From positions 3,782,001-3,846,000 of the forward strand of contig CP099419.1 in assembly GCA_024114885.1 (NCBI GenBank): a stretch of 64,000 bases of DNA, written 5' to 3'. Source of the DNA: Septoria linicola (Eukaryota; Ascomycota; Dothideomycetes; Mycosphaerellales; Mycosphaerellaceae). A program made the translations under genes and the position numbers. The notes below the pieces were generated by a model. That model did not search any database. It was not told the DNA's origin and worked only from the letters and a program-made list of their open reading frames with translations. Shown in pieces: positions 1 through 12,039 of the stretch (position 1 is its first letter; the number at the start of each line of letters is the position of its first letter).

Positions 1-559
1 CCTTCGCGATTAATACGAGCGAGCGCTATACCTTATATAGAACTTAAAGAAGCTATTTTTTGTCTTTTCTTTAAGGAATCTTATCTAGATAGTTCTTATA
101 TAAGACTTCGAATAAGCGAGGTAGAAGGCGAAAGCGCTAGTCTTAATAAGCGTTTAGACGTTAAAGAACGCTAGAAAGAGGAAGTCTTGTTCTTTATATA
201 TAATAGAGAAAAAGAACGTCTTTAATTAGTCGTATTAGTAGCTTAAGGCGATATAAAGCACGTAACTAGTAATAAGTAACTTAAATAGTAAGAAGAGTCG
301 AGCGCGTAACCGGTTATAGAGTTTTCTATTATATTAGTTACTACTTACGTATATAAATAGCTATATAGCGTTACTAGATAGTAACGAAAGATAAGAATCG
401 ACCTTAATAGAAGTAAGACTCTATAGTAACTAATTAATAGTTAATAAGGAAGAAGAGATCGTTTAGAGCGTAAAAGTAGCCTAATTATATATCTTATCGT
501 AGTAGCGTAACTACTATTAGGATTAGGAGTCTATATACGAGACTTAGTTATATAAGTTT
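1..559 (-). pseudogene. Third-frame (ORF3) remnant of copy A, 5' end only
   Basis: Start of the module that follows integrase in this element. It is matched here to 25,983-26,542 in copy C and 16,940-17,500 in copy B. Only the leader and first codons fall inside the window, and they are saturated with RIP stops. No known domain is visible. Confidence 0.5.
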
Positions 560-584
560 TAGTTATTATTTAAAAAGATAACTA
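560..584. repeat. 25-bp palindrome, copy A, Pol/ORF3 boundary
   Basis: RIP-altered version of the 25-bp palindrome whose intact arms read TAGTTATCGTTT and its complement. The left arm here is TAGTTATTATTT and the right arm ends AAGATAACTA. It lies between the integrase module and ORF3. Confidence 0.85.
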
Positions 585-1266
585 AAAGTTTACTTTACTT
601 TAACGCTTCTATAGCTGTCGTATACTACTAACGCTACTACTAACTACTATAGTATATACCTTACTATTACCGATAAGGACTAAGACTTAGATACTATTAT
701 CGTTACCTCTACTAAGTTAAAAGAGCCTTATTTTTTATATACCTAGTCGGCTTACTAGATCGTACTTTCTATATTATAAGAGACCGCTAGTACTATAATT
801 AATAGCTAGGAAAGAGCTATTAGCGCCGCTATTACTAGAGATTTAAGTTTCTCTACTCTTATATAGGCCGAAAACCTTAAACTTTAAGAATTCTCTACTA
901 GAAACTAATATTTTTAGTAATTCCTTTAGTTAGGTAAAAATTAGTAGTAAAAAGATCTTTAGAATAGAAAATTATTATCTTACTTTATTAATTAGTAATA
1001 GAAAAGAGCTCTAGGAAAGTAGATCGTAGTACTACCTTAGAAATCGCTAGTAGAAATAGCTTCGAGAGTATAGGTCTAGCTTAGATTTTAAGACTTAGTA
1101 GTAGAAAGTAGCTCGAGATAGCTAACTTTTATAGCGATAGTAGGCTCGGGACTTAGAAAAAGGAGTAGAATAGTAGATTAGCTAGTAGATATAAAATCTA
1201 TATTTAAAAGTTAAGCTTAAAAGAGTAACTAGCTATATAGATACTTATCTTAGCTATAGAAAATAG

Positions 1267-1526
1267 CGTTAGAATAGTTAAGATTAGCTAGATTTCTACT
1301 AGTCTAGTAAAAGAGAAGCTTAGGAAGCTTAGATTAGAGCTTAATAGTAGCTCTAGAAATAAAAGAAGTACTTAGAATAGCTAAGATTTAGCTAGATTTC
1401 TACTAGTCTAGTAAATTATAAGTTTAGGAAGCTCTAATTAGAGCTTAATAGTAGCTTTAGGAATAAAAGAAGTACTTAAGAAGGTTAGATTAGAGCTCGA
1501 TAGTAGCTCTAGGAATAAAAGAAACG
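1267..1526. repeat. 104-bp minisatellite, 2.5 units, in copy A spacer
   Basis: Two full units (about 1,267-1,370 and 1,371-1,474) and a half unit (1,475-1,526) share the core AGCTAGATTTCTACTAGTCT and the segment ending AATAAAAGAAGTA. The array lies in the untranslated spacer between Pol and ORF3. Copy C has the same 2.5-unit array at 27,252-27,511, while copy B has one unit near 16,177-16,282. Confidence 0.75.
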
Positions 1527-1589
1527 CTTAGAATAGTATAGACTTAGGAAGATTAGCTCTTTTTATAGTAGAGGCTAGGCTTTAGTAGC

Positions 1590-4500
1590 TAGATCTTAGT
1601 TTATATCTCTAATTAAGTATCGTTTCTACTTCTTTAGCTCTACTAGGCTAGCTTTAGCCTTTAGCTTACTAAGTCTTCTACTTCTTCTTTAAGCTCCGTT
1701 AGTAGCTAGCGTATATAACTCTCTCTTTCTTCTTAAGTTATTACTAATAGCTTACTAATAAAGATCTATAGATACTTATACCTAGATAGAAGGCCTAGTT
1801 CTATAACCTTCTCTATTAGTAGTAGTACTTCTTCTAGTTTAATCTAATCTAGAACTAGCTTTAGGTTTTCTTATAGAAAGGTATATCTCTTAAAGTCTAT
1901 CCTTTTATAGATATACTTACGCCTTAAGCTATCTAATTCCTTAAGCTTATACGATATACCTCTCTATAATACTTTAGATACTCTAAAAAGGCTTTTCTAC
2001 CTAAACGTAAGCTTATAGAAGAAGCTAGTTTTTAACTTAGAGTAGTATACTAATACAAGATCTCTTTCCTTTAGTATAGTAAGGTCTATATAGCGATATT
2101 TATTAAAGTACGCCTTGTTCTATTCTTAGAGACGCTATTAACGTAGTCGTTCTTCTTCTATAATCGTTTCTATAGCTTCTAGAGCTTAAGCTCGAATCGT
2201 AAGAAGCTCTACTCTAGTCTTAACCTTATCCTAGTCTATAATCTAGAAGGTATAGTATTCTAGCTCGATTAGTAGTACTACGTTATATCTAATTATTACT
2301 TTCGATAGCGTTAGGCTAGTAGTAGAGACTATTATCGTTCTCTCTATCTATAATACTACTAGAATATAGTCCCTAATCGAATAAAGGCTACTATTAGATA
2401 GCTTTAAGTAAGCGTCTAATATCGTCTTATAGCTAACTTTAACGATAGCGTTAGACTAAGAGTAGTATAGCGAAATATTAATACGTTTAATACTATATAA
2501 TAGTAGTAGCTTTTCTACTTCGCTAAGGTTAGTCTTATAGTTATCGAGAATAACTTCTATAGTAGTACCCTATTAGTAAAAGATCTCTTTCTATATAAAC
2601 CTTACTATCTATACTAAGGAGATACTCTTTACTAGGTACTAGAATATATATACTTCTAGCTAGCGCGATAGAGATTTACGTATAACTATTAACGAATAGT
2701 TCTTTAAGATATATAAGCTATCGATATACTACTACTAGCCGACTATAACTTAGAGTAGGATTTATAGTTCTCTAGATACCTATTATCTATACTAAAGACT
2801 ATAAATAGTATATTACTAAATAATAAACGAGATTTAAGCCTAGACTCTATCTTACTACTATCGCTTCTAGATAAGATTATACGTCTATTTAGCGCTATAG
2901 TAACCGTTCTTATAATAGTATACCTTAATAATACGAGCTCGCGCTTTAGGTTTAGTAATAACTCGTTATAGAGGCCTAGCTACTTATTCTTAGCGCTAGA
3001 GCTAGTTATTCTTAATATAAAATAGCTAATACTTCTTTCTTAACTACTTATACTCGTTATTAGAAACTCTCTTAGGTCTTTATATTCGTATAAGTACGAA
3101 AGCGATATTTATTAACTCTTAAGAGTAGATTTAATTAATTATAGATAGCTCGCTCTAAATTACCTATATAGAGAAAGCGTTAACGTAAAAGGTATTAAAG
3201 AATTATTCGTCGATTATTAGATCTACGTCTTCTTCCTATTCTATAGCCTCTATATCTTTAAACGTAATAGGCTTCCTCGATAATAAATCTAGAGCTATAT
3301 ACTTCTTACTAGGAATATATATAACGTTAAAGTCGAAGAGGTAGATCTATACTAGCTAGCGCGTTATTACTATATTCGGTAAATTAGAAGTAGCCTTATT
3401 AAGCTAGTAAACGAGAGTATTTATATTAATCTCTAGTTAGAAGTATACTCTAAATAGCTATAGTTTTAGCTTCTTTAATACCTTTAGTATACTAAGGTAT
3501 TCGCGTTTTCTAGTATTATATTTAACTTCTACTAGGTTAAATAGGCTAGACTTATATTAAACTAGATAGTAGAGAAGTAGCTCGTCTCGATTATATTAGG
3601 AAAGCGTATATCTTTAACTTTTACTACTCGAATCTACGTCTACGATAATAAGTCCTACTCCTTCTCTATAGTTAAGAGTAACTAGAGCTAGAGCTAAAAC
3701 TAGTACCTTTAAGACGATATCTTTAGCTAGTTAGTATTTAGTAGTTAATTAAAACTTAGTATCCTTCTATAAGAGTTTAAATAATAGAGTAAGGATAATT
3801 ATAAAATCTTTAACCTAGACGTAGTAGTACGTAACTACGCTAAGGAAGGTTCGAACCTCCTTTTAATTCTCTAGAGTCGGCTATTTCTTAATCTTCGCTA
3901 CTCTTACGAAGTCTAGATAGCGACTATTAATACTAGTAAGGTAATCGACGATTACTAACTATTTATAATAAAGTTATAACTTATTAAAAGCTACTATTAT
4001 ATTAGCTCGTTCTATATTATAGAGAACGTCGTCTATAGCTATAATATATTTAATAACGTAATAGTAGAGGCTAGGTTTAACCTCTTTATCGTTATACTTC
4101 GTCTTAGGCTCTTTAATACTAATATTATTAAGGAATAGCTATACTTTATACGAGATATACTCTATAAGTACTTAATTAATAATACGAACGAACTAGGTAA
4201 TAGAATTCGTAGCTCCTTATAGTAACGTAGTCTACTATAATAGGCCTAGTAGTAAGTTAAAGCCTATAAGGTCTCTATAAGATTTATTAAGTAGTATTTA
4301 GTTATATCTAGAGAAGATATTAACTAACGAGGCTAGCGCGTAACTAGTAAAGTTCTTAGAGAAACCCTTAGTATTAGGTAGTAAGTTCGAATCTCTTATA
4401 GTAACTTAATTAAACTTCTAAGCTATATTAATTAACTAATACTTCTTTAGCTTACCTACCTCTATCTTCTTACTAATAAGGAAGTATAGGTTTCGATAGA

Positions 4501-5660
4501 TACTATAGTATAGCTTAAGAGTTCTAGCTTAGATTCGTTATCTTAGTATATCTTCTACGATATATCGTAGCGATAGGTTTAGCTTAAAACCTAGATACTA
4601 CTATAGCTCGTAAGGAACTATTCGAATCTTCTATAATAGAGTAATATTAGGATTAATTTAGTCTAAATACGTAAAGTTCTATATAAAGGTAGCTTCTCGA
4701 TTCCTTAGTATATAGTATAATAAATCTAGCTCCTTTAGTAGTAGTTCTATACTAGGTTTAAACTTTATAAGCTATTTAGGTATAAAGTATAATCTAGGCT
4801 CGATTACTAAGAACCTCTTAGTTAAGTACTTACTATCGTAAGGTCTAGTACTAGGTAGTATAGCTACTTCCTTCTCGATATAAGTCCGTCGCTAGTCCTT
4901 TAATCTACTAGGGTTTAATCTATTAGTTATAGTAATATTAGTATTTACTAGTTTAATCTTATTAGTAACTTACTTATAAAGAGTATAGGCGCTAATATAA
5001 TTATCTAGCTTCTACTACCTTATAGCTTCTTTATTACGAGCTTTCTCTACTATTATATTAATAGTAGCTAAGATAACGTACGTCTCTTTACTAAGCTCGT
5101 CGTCTACCTTATTAGAAATAACCTCGTAGTAGGGTCTAGGTTCTTAGATAGCTAGCTCCGCCTCTCTAAGCTTCTTATAAGTAATTATTAAGTATTCGCC
5201 TTTATAATTTAAACTCTAGCTCGATTAAGATACTAGTATAGTATCGTTAAAACTATACCTAATACTCTAGTATAAGTCTCGCTTACTAGTATAAACTAGT
5301 TTAGCTTCGCTAGTAGCTAGTAAAAGCTTCTTAAGTCGACTATTTTAGCTAAATTTAGCGATATTACCTTTAATAGCTACTACTACGAGATAGTTATACT
5401 ATATTTAAGTCTAGCTATAATTAACCTATCTTAATAGCTCGAGCTACTATTATAGAGAGGTACTTTATCTAATTAAGTCTACTATAAAATAATCTTTAAA
5501 GTAGATCGCTTTCGTATACGATAACTACTACGTAAGATAGTTAAAGACTTAATTCTCTAGAAGTTTAGAGCTATTAGTAACTATAAACGAATACTAGTAC
5601 TAATCGCTTATCTATCTATACTACTAGTATAGTTTAAAGTATAGTATAGGAGGTATAATA
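1590..5660 (-). pseudogene. Pol (RT-RNase H-integrase) of copy A, RIP-inactivated
   Basis: Same reading frame as the Pol of copy B, read on the minus strand. It aligns throughout with 12,040-16,116 but with heavier C-to-T and G-to-A change, so most former Gln and Trp codons and many others are now TAG/TAA. The identity rests on the better preserved copy B. It lies between the palindromes at 560 and 5,661. Confidence 0.75.
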
Positions 5661-5685
5661 TAATTATCGTTTAAAAAGATAACTA
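5661..5685. repeat. 25-bp palindrome, copy A, Gag-PR/Pol boundary
   Basis: Left arm TAATTATCGTTT and right arm ending AAGATAACTA. It is the reverse-complement counterpart of the copy in element B at 12,011 and has the same flanks (GTTATACCTCC on one side, GAACGTTCTA on the other, as read in B). Confidence 0.85.
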
Positions 5686-7883
5686 TAGAACGTTCTACTA
5701 GCTAACCTTTCTAAGTAGAGTTTTTACTTCTAACTACTAAACCTTATATAGAAAGAGTAGTAGAAGCTTAAAAAGCTTATAATTCCTCCTCCTACTCCTC
5801 GCTATTATAAGATCTAGAGTTCTTAGTAGTATACTCTATATTCCTTAGCTAGTAATTACTAAAAGTTAGAGTTTAGATATCGACTTCTATTAAATCTTAA
5901 CGTAATATATACGCTAGAGCTCTAATTAATCTTATACTACTAACTAGAGCTAGTTTCTCGATACTCTAGCTTTTCCTAAGACCTATTCTATAGTTCGTAT
6001 ATTACTATAGCTATTAAAGCTAGTAAATATAATAATATAGCTGTCTAGAGTACTAATTAAGCTCTCCTAAGAGCTATTATCGTAGTTCTTAGAAGCTAGG
6101 TATACTTATTACGCCTATAGCTAGCTAAGTAAGATTAGGCTGTTCGCTAGTAAGACTAGAAATAGTATAGTAACTCTAACGCTAAAGATATCGATTAATA
6201 CCTCTAGGTAGTATCTAACGAAAGTAACCTTACTTCTAACTCCTTCTATAGTAATATTACTAAGAGAGGTTATACTAACTTAAAGTTTACGAATATATTC
6301 GATTAGTATAATTATTAACTTAGCTCTCTCGTCGATTAAAGACTTATAAGCTATTATTCGAGGTCTATACTTTATAGGTACGTAGATACTTAGAATAATT
6401 TAATAGATATTATTAAATAATAGAAGAATATTATTAGTCTACTTATAAAGCTTAGAAGTAGGCCTAGGCTTTACTATATTAATCGCTATAGTAGTAGCCT
6501 AGAAGGCCTTAATATTAGTCGCTAAAATAGCTCTTATTAGCTCCTCTACTATATTACTAAAAGCTTTAGATAGTAAGGAATATACGCTAATCTTAGCTCT
6601 ACTATCTCTATTTATACGCTTCTTTATATAGAGCTTATTAAGCTTCTTACGTAGATCTATATCGTTTAGAATATATTCTTATAAGGAATACGACGCTCGC
6701 TCGCTATAGAGAATAATCTCTACTAAGCTTAACTAGATCTTAGATTCGAGTATTTTATCTATCTAGAAGATATTAGCGTTATTATTAGTATATATAGCTC
6801 GAAGGTAGTTATCTATACGCTTAGTCTTCGAAGGCTTCTTAGCCTTCTTCTACTTTTAAGTATACGTAAGAGCGACTAGAACTAGTAGACCGTTTAGGTA
6901 GTCGTATATCTACTTATTCTCGACCTTATCGTTATTATATCTCTAAGTTTAAGAATCCTCTAACTCTCCTATATCTATAAGATAAGGAGCTAGCTAGTTT
7001 TTATCTTTAACTTCTTTAATATAAGAGTAATAGTAAGCGCGAGTTCTTATAGCTATAGCCTAAGTCGTAATCTACTTCTATACTTCTATTAGCTATCCTC
7101 TAACTAGATAAGAAGGATTTAGGTTCTACTTTATCTTTACGCTATCTCTAGCTACGTAGATACTAATTAGGTCGTCTTAATCCTTCTAGGTAATAGAAGC
7201 GACTTAGCTAATATTAATAGGACTATTAATACTAGCTACCTTATTCGCTATTCTCTACTAGCTCGCTCTTAGCGTTAATAAACGATCTATATTTTTAAGA
7301 TTAATCTTTCTATAGCGCTACTCTAATACTTCTATTAATATAAATACCTTTAGTAGTTTCTTATTCTAGTAGTACTATATCTTTTCTATACCTAGGCGAG
7401 GCGTTCTATAGTATATAATACTAGTCTTTAGATCTCTATATATTAAGCCCTTAGTCTCGAACTACTATAGGTACTCGTAGTTTATAGCTATATAGCCTTC
7501 GAGCCTATATATCTAATAACCTAAAATCTTTAGAGCGATCGTAGCGTAGGCCTTAATTATTAATCCGTTATCTATTATAGCTAAATTAATCGAAATCTCC
7601 TAGCTATAAATAGGCCTTAGAATATATAGATAGTTATAACTATAAGACTTCGTCTACTATTCTATCGACGAGCGTAGTAGCTATAGACCTCTTTCTTCGA
7701 GTCGACGAATTATAGTAATTATAAGGTCTTATATACTAGCGGTAATATTATCGACGCTTACTAGTTTATAGCCTTTATAGACTACTATTTCTCTAGTATT
7801 AAACTTAGAATTTAGTCTTAGAGTAGACTTCTTTACTACTTTATATAGCTATATAACGTCTCTACTACCTTCGTTATATACTA
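5686..7883 (-). pseudogene. Gag-protease of copy A, 3' two-thirds, cut by copy B
   Basis: Minus-strand continuation of the fragment at 20,906-21,624. The two pieces sum to about 2.92 kb, matching the uninterrupted module in copy B (2.91 kb) and copy C (2.91 kb), which shows that B inserted inside this module. It includes the aspartic-protease region. RIP stops occur throughout. Confidence 0.75.
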
Positions 7884-8161
7884 GTAAGGCAAAGGCCTAC
7901 CTACATACCGTGCTTAGCAGTTTTAGTACAAAAGTAAGATAGTAGCTCGTTTCTAAGATAGTAATGTTCACTCTACTTGATTAATTTAATGTCCTACGGT
8001 CCTAGTATAAGGCTCTTAGTCCTAGGGCTGCTATTTTGAGCTCGTTACTACCGGTTAATATACGTATTACAAGACTATTACTCTCCGAACAGGTCTTGTT
8101 CTATAGCGACTACTCTTATACCTGCCTAGGGGGTTAGTATTAGGGTGGTTGTTATCTATTA
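7884..8161 (+). repeat. 5' LTR of copy B
   Basis: About 278 bp, starting TAGTAAGGCAAAGGCC and ending TTATCTATTA. It is near-identical to 20,626-20,905 and to the reverse complements of 22,560-22,838 and 35,521-35,800. The TA...TA ends are what RIP would make of the usual TG...CA. Confidence 0.9.
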
Positions 8162-9100
8162 ATAGAGCCGAAGGTAGAGCTATCTCTTCTCTCTTATACC
8201 GAGACTAGAAGCGTAGAGAGTAGAAGGTAGCCTTAAAGCGAGAACTAACATACTATGAACATTAATAAGAGGCCTAAAGGAGCCTACGTAAGAGGCGACT
8301 TAAAGGGCTATAATAACGTAGAAGCTCCTAGAATATAGATATTACTCTAACCTAGAAAAGTTATAAACCTCTAGTACCTCTTAGTACGGATCTATTCGGC
8401 AATTATCGTATAGATAGTAAGGCGACTTACTATATCGGAGATTTACTTAGGGTCTCTATGCCTATAATAGTCTTCGATTAGACCCCGGTTTAGCGTGAAA
8501 ACGCTCTCGTTTAGATAGCGTAGAGGCTATAGGATAGGCTAGACCCGTCTAGGTAATCTCGTATCCTCTAGTATATAGATCGCTTAGAATAAGCCCTAGC
8601 ACGGCGTTATACGCTAATCGTTTAGCTAAGGACACTAATTACGTCCAAGGCCCCGGACCCGGTATATAGTATAGGCTAACGTAATGTTATACTACTATAG
8701 TTATATAGCGGATTACCTAAATAAGTAAGACGGACGCGCCTAGCTATAAACGGTCGAACTATACGACACGACATGCCTTGCTTATTAGGCACAATTAATG
8801 TAGCTCTAGTATTATAAGAAAAGATTAACGATTTACCTTTAGATAGCTAATAAAATATTAGATCCTTGTTTTTTAGTTATCGTTTTAAACGATAACTATA
8901 TTTTATTTAAAAACCTTAATTAAGAAGAGCATAACATACTCTTAGAACACTTTCGAACGAGCTCTATAAGTGAATTAGCATCTACTAGCCGGCCTATAAT
9001 ATTAGATAGTAGCTTATCTAACTAGCTTAATAAGTAAATTCGGAGATTACTAGTAAAGCTACTACCTACTTTTACTTTATTCCCTCTACTAGACAACGAT
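8162..9100 (+). other. Untranslated leader of copy B
   Basis: About 940 bp between the 5' LTR and the Gag start, conserved in A (20,906-22,559 side) and C (34,580-35,520). It should begin with the primer-binding site (AGAGCCGAAGG just inside the LTR), but I cannot assign the tRNA because RIP may have altered it. It contains the palindrome at 8,874. I see no ORF. Confidence 0.6.
8874..8898. repeat. 25-bp palindrome, copy B, leader/Gag boundary
   Basis: Perfect 12-bp arms: TAGTTATCGTTT, one central T, then AAACGATAACTA. It lies 203 bp before the Gag ATG. This is one of the two best preserved examples, the other being 21,826. Confidence 0.95.
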
Positions 9101-12010
9101 ATGTCTATAGAAGCTAAGGACTAAGGAGGTAATAACCTTAACCCTAACGCTAATACCTTTTAAGGACTAAACTTGAATAGTAGACTATCTACGGCGCAGT
9201 TCTAGCTGCTTATAGAGACTATCTAAGTAACCTAAAGCTAGAAGGTAATTGTCGCTTAGGTTCCGCTAATACCTAGCTCGGACTAGAATCTTTTCTTTAA
9301 TAGAGAGAACGTAACCGAGTATATTAAGCGTTTTAAAGCACTATATAGTAACTACGCTATCCTATTTATTAATAATAATAAACAGCTTTACGAGAAGTTA
9401 CTTACTTAGGTTACGGTCGTCTAACGTAGACGATACTAGCGCCTTAATAGTTTCTATAATCGAGACTACGCTAAGTTCAAGGAATCTATTATTAAGGAGT
9501 ACCGAAAGTACGATAGTATATATATACTCGGAAACCGCCGCTATATAGAAAACCTTTATAAGGTCGACCGTAGCGAGGATAATAATCTCTTAGAGTACTT
9601 GAGGCAGTTTATGCTCTACTCTAATACTATGCCTATTTCGTATATAGACGAGCGTTCTCGTGCCCTTCTATTTATACGAGGCCTACTATTCCGCTTCGGT
9701 AAGAGGCTCTAGGCCTATCTTAGGTTAGACCTTAATAATAGTAACTTAGATTATAGTAAGCTCTTAAAGACAGCCTAGCGTTAGATTAATAGTAATAAGG
9801 ACTTTAAATTAGAAGTATATAACGAAGGCGGTAGGGATATCTAGTAGTTATACGAAGTAGTAAAGAAGTCCGCTCTAAGACTGAACTCTAAGTTCAAGGC
9901 TAGAGAAACGGTAGTCCGTAAAGACCGTAAACCGGTAAGCGTCGATAATATTACCGCTAGTATATAAGACCTCGTGATCGCTACGATTCGTCGACTCGAA
10001 GAAGGAGGCCCGTAGCTACTACGCCCGTCGATAGGATAGCGGGCGAAGTCTTACGATTACGACTATCTGTATATTCTAAGGCCTACTTATAGCTAGGAGA
10101 TTTCGATTAACTTAGCTACGATAGATAACGAGTTAATAATTGAGGCCTATATAGCGATCGCTCTAAAGATTTTAGGTTATTAGATATATAGGCTCGAAGG
10201 CTATATAGCCGTAAACTATAAGTACTTATAGTAGTTCGAGACTAAGGGCTTAATATATAGAGATCTAAAGACCGGTATTATATACTACGGAACGCCTCGC
10301 CTAGGTATAGAAAAGATATAGTACTACTAGGACAAGGAACTGCTAAAGCTATTTATATTAATAGAAGTATTAGAGTAGCGCTACGGAAAGATTAATCTTG
10401 AAAATATAGATCGTTTATTAACGCTAAGAGCGAGCTAGTAGAGGATAGCGAACAAGGTAGCTAGTATCGACGGTCTCGTTAATATCGGTTAAGTCGCTTC
10501 TATTACGTAGAAAGATTAGAACGATCTAATCGGCGCCTACGTAGCCGGAGATAGCGTAAAGACAAAACGGAACCCGAACCCTTCTCGTCTAGTTAGAGGA
10601 TAGCTAATAGGAGTATAGAAGCGGATTACGACCTAGGCTATAGCTATAAGAACCTACGCTTATCGTTACTCTTATATTAAAGAGGTTAAAGATAAAAACC
10701 GGCTAGCTCCTTACCTTACGGATATAGGAGAGTTAGAGGATTCTTAAACTTAAGGACGTAATAACGATAAGGTCGAGGATAAGTAGATATACGACTACCT
10801 AAACGGTCTACTAGTTCTAGTCGCTCCTACGTATACTTAAAAGCGAAAGAAGATAAAGGAGCCTCTAAAGACAAAGTAGGTAGACAACTACCTTCGAGCT
10901 ACGTACGCTAATAATAACGCTAACGTCTTCTAGATAGATAAAATACTCGAATCCAAGGTCTAGTTAAGCTTAGTAGAGATTATTCTCTATAGCGAGCGAG
11001 CGTCGTATTCCTTATAAGGTCGTGTTCTAAATAACACGGATCTATATAAGAAGCTTAATAAGCTCTAGGTAAAGAAGCGTACGAATAGAGGTAGCGGAGC
11101 TAAGATTAGCGTATATTCCTTACTATCTAAAGCCTTCTACGATACGGCGGAAGAGCTAATAAAAGCTATTTTAGCGACCGATATTAAGGCCTTCCGAGCT
11201 ACCGCTATAGCGATTAATATAGTGAAACCTAGGCCTACTTCTAAGCTTTACGAGCGGACTAATAACATCCTCCTATTATTTAATAATATCTATTAGATTG
11301 TTCTAAGTATCTACGTACCTACAAAGTACGGCCCTCGAATAATAGCTTATAAGTCTTTAATCGACGAGGGGGCTAAGTTAATAATTATACCGATCGAACA
11401 CGTTCGGAAGCTTTAAGTTAGTATAACCCCTCTCGGTAATATTACTATAGGAGGAGTCGGAGGTAAGGTTACTTTCGTTAGGTACTACCTAGAAGTGTTA
11501 ATCGACACCTTTAGCGTAAGAGTTACTATACTATTTCTAGTCTTACTAGCGAATAGCTCGATCTTGCTTAGCTGACTATAGGCACGACGGGTACGCCTAG
11601 CTTCTAAGAACTACGATAATAGCTCTTAGGAGGGCTTAATTAGTACTCTAGACGGCCGTATTATTATGTTTATAGGCTTTAATAGCCGTAGTAATATACG
11701 TACTATAGAACAGGTACTAGGAAAAGCTAGAGTGCCGAGGAACTAGCTCTAGTCGACAGCACGAGTTTAGTAGGGGCTCTAACACGTGTATCGCGTCTAG
11801 GTTTAGTAGAAGTCGGTGTCCGAACTCTAACTTTTAGTAATTATTAGCTAAAGAATATAGGGTATACCGTCGAGGACTCTAGATCTTATAATAGCGAGGA
11901 GTAGAGAGAGAGATTACAAGCTTTTTAAGCTTCTACTACCCTTTCTGTACAAGGTTTAGTAGTTAGAGGTAAAAACTCTACTTAGGAGGGTTAGCTAGCG
12001 GAACGTTCTA
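9101..12010 (+). pseudogene. Gag-protease of copy B, RIP-inactivated
   Basis: Frame starting at ATG 9,101, open for about 970 codons if TAG/TAA are read as mutated CAG/CAA/TGG. The first part has gag-like helical, basic sequence such as YRKYDSIYILGNRRYIENLY. At about residue 750 the retroviral-type aspartic protease appears, with KSLIDEGAKL in the place of the D-[ST]-G active-site loop, followed by IPIEHVRKL and the GGVGGK stretch. I see no CCHC zinc knuckle. Gag and protease share one frame; Pol follows in a different frame. The frame seems to end at the palindrome at 12,011. It is large for a fungal Gag. The gypsy-class protease assignment is solid; the functions of the long Gag are inferred. 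Confidence 0.75.
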
Positions 12011-12035
12011 TAGTTACCTTTTTAAACGATAATTA
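12011..12035. repeat. 25-bp palindrome, copy B, Gag-PR/Pol boundary
   Basis: Left arm TAGTTACCTTTT, right arm AAACGATAATTA. It sits exactly between the end of the Gag-protease frame and the start of the Pol frame. Confidence 0.9.
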
Positions 12036-12039
12036 CGTT

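Larger units (their letters stand above)
1..7883 (-). mobile_element. LTR retroelement copy A, left part (truncated by window edge)
   Basis: Minus-strand Ty3/gypsy-type element, the continuation of 20,906-22,838 on the far side of the inserted copy B. It aligns base for base with copy C: position 1 corresponds to about 25,983, and 7,870 corresponds to about 33,870. It contains the 3' part of Gag-protease, all of the RT-integrase module and the start of the third frame; its 3' LTR lies beyond the left edge. CpA and TpG are almost absent while CpG is retained, the classic mark of RIP. There is no functional coding capacity. Confidence 0.85.

Noticed and set aside
12019..12027. TTTAAAC inside the palindrome as a -1 ribosomal frameshift site between Gag-protease and Pol
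   Set aside because: The heptamer is not in the phase needed relative to the Gag frame (Gag reads TTT TAA ACG here), and similar cores occur in the palindromes in front of Gag and after ORF3, where no frameshift is needed.
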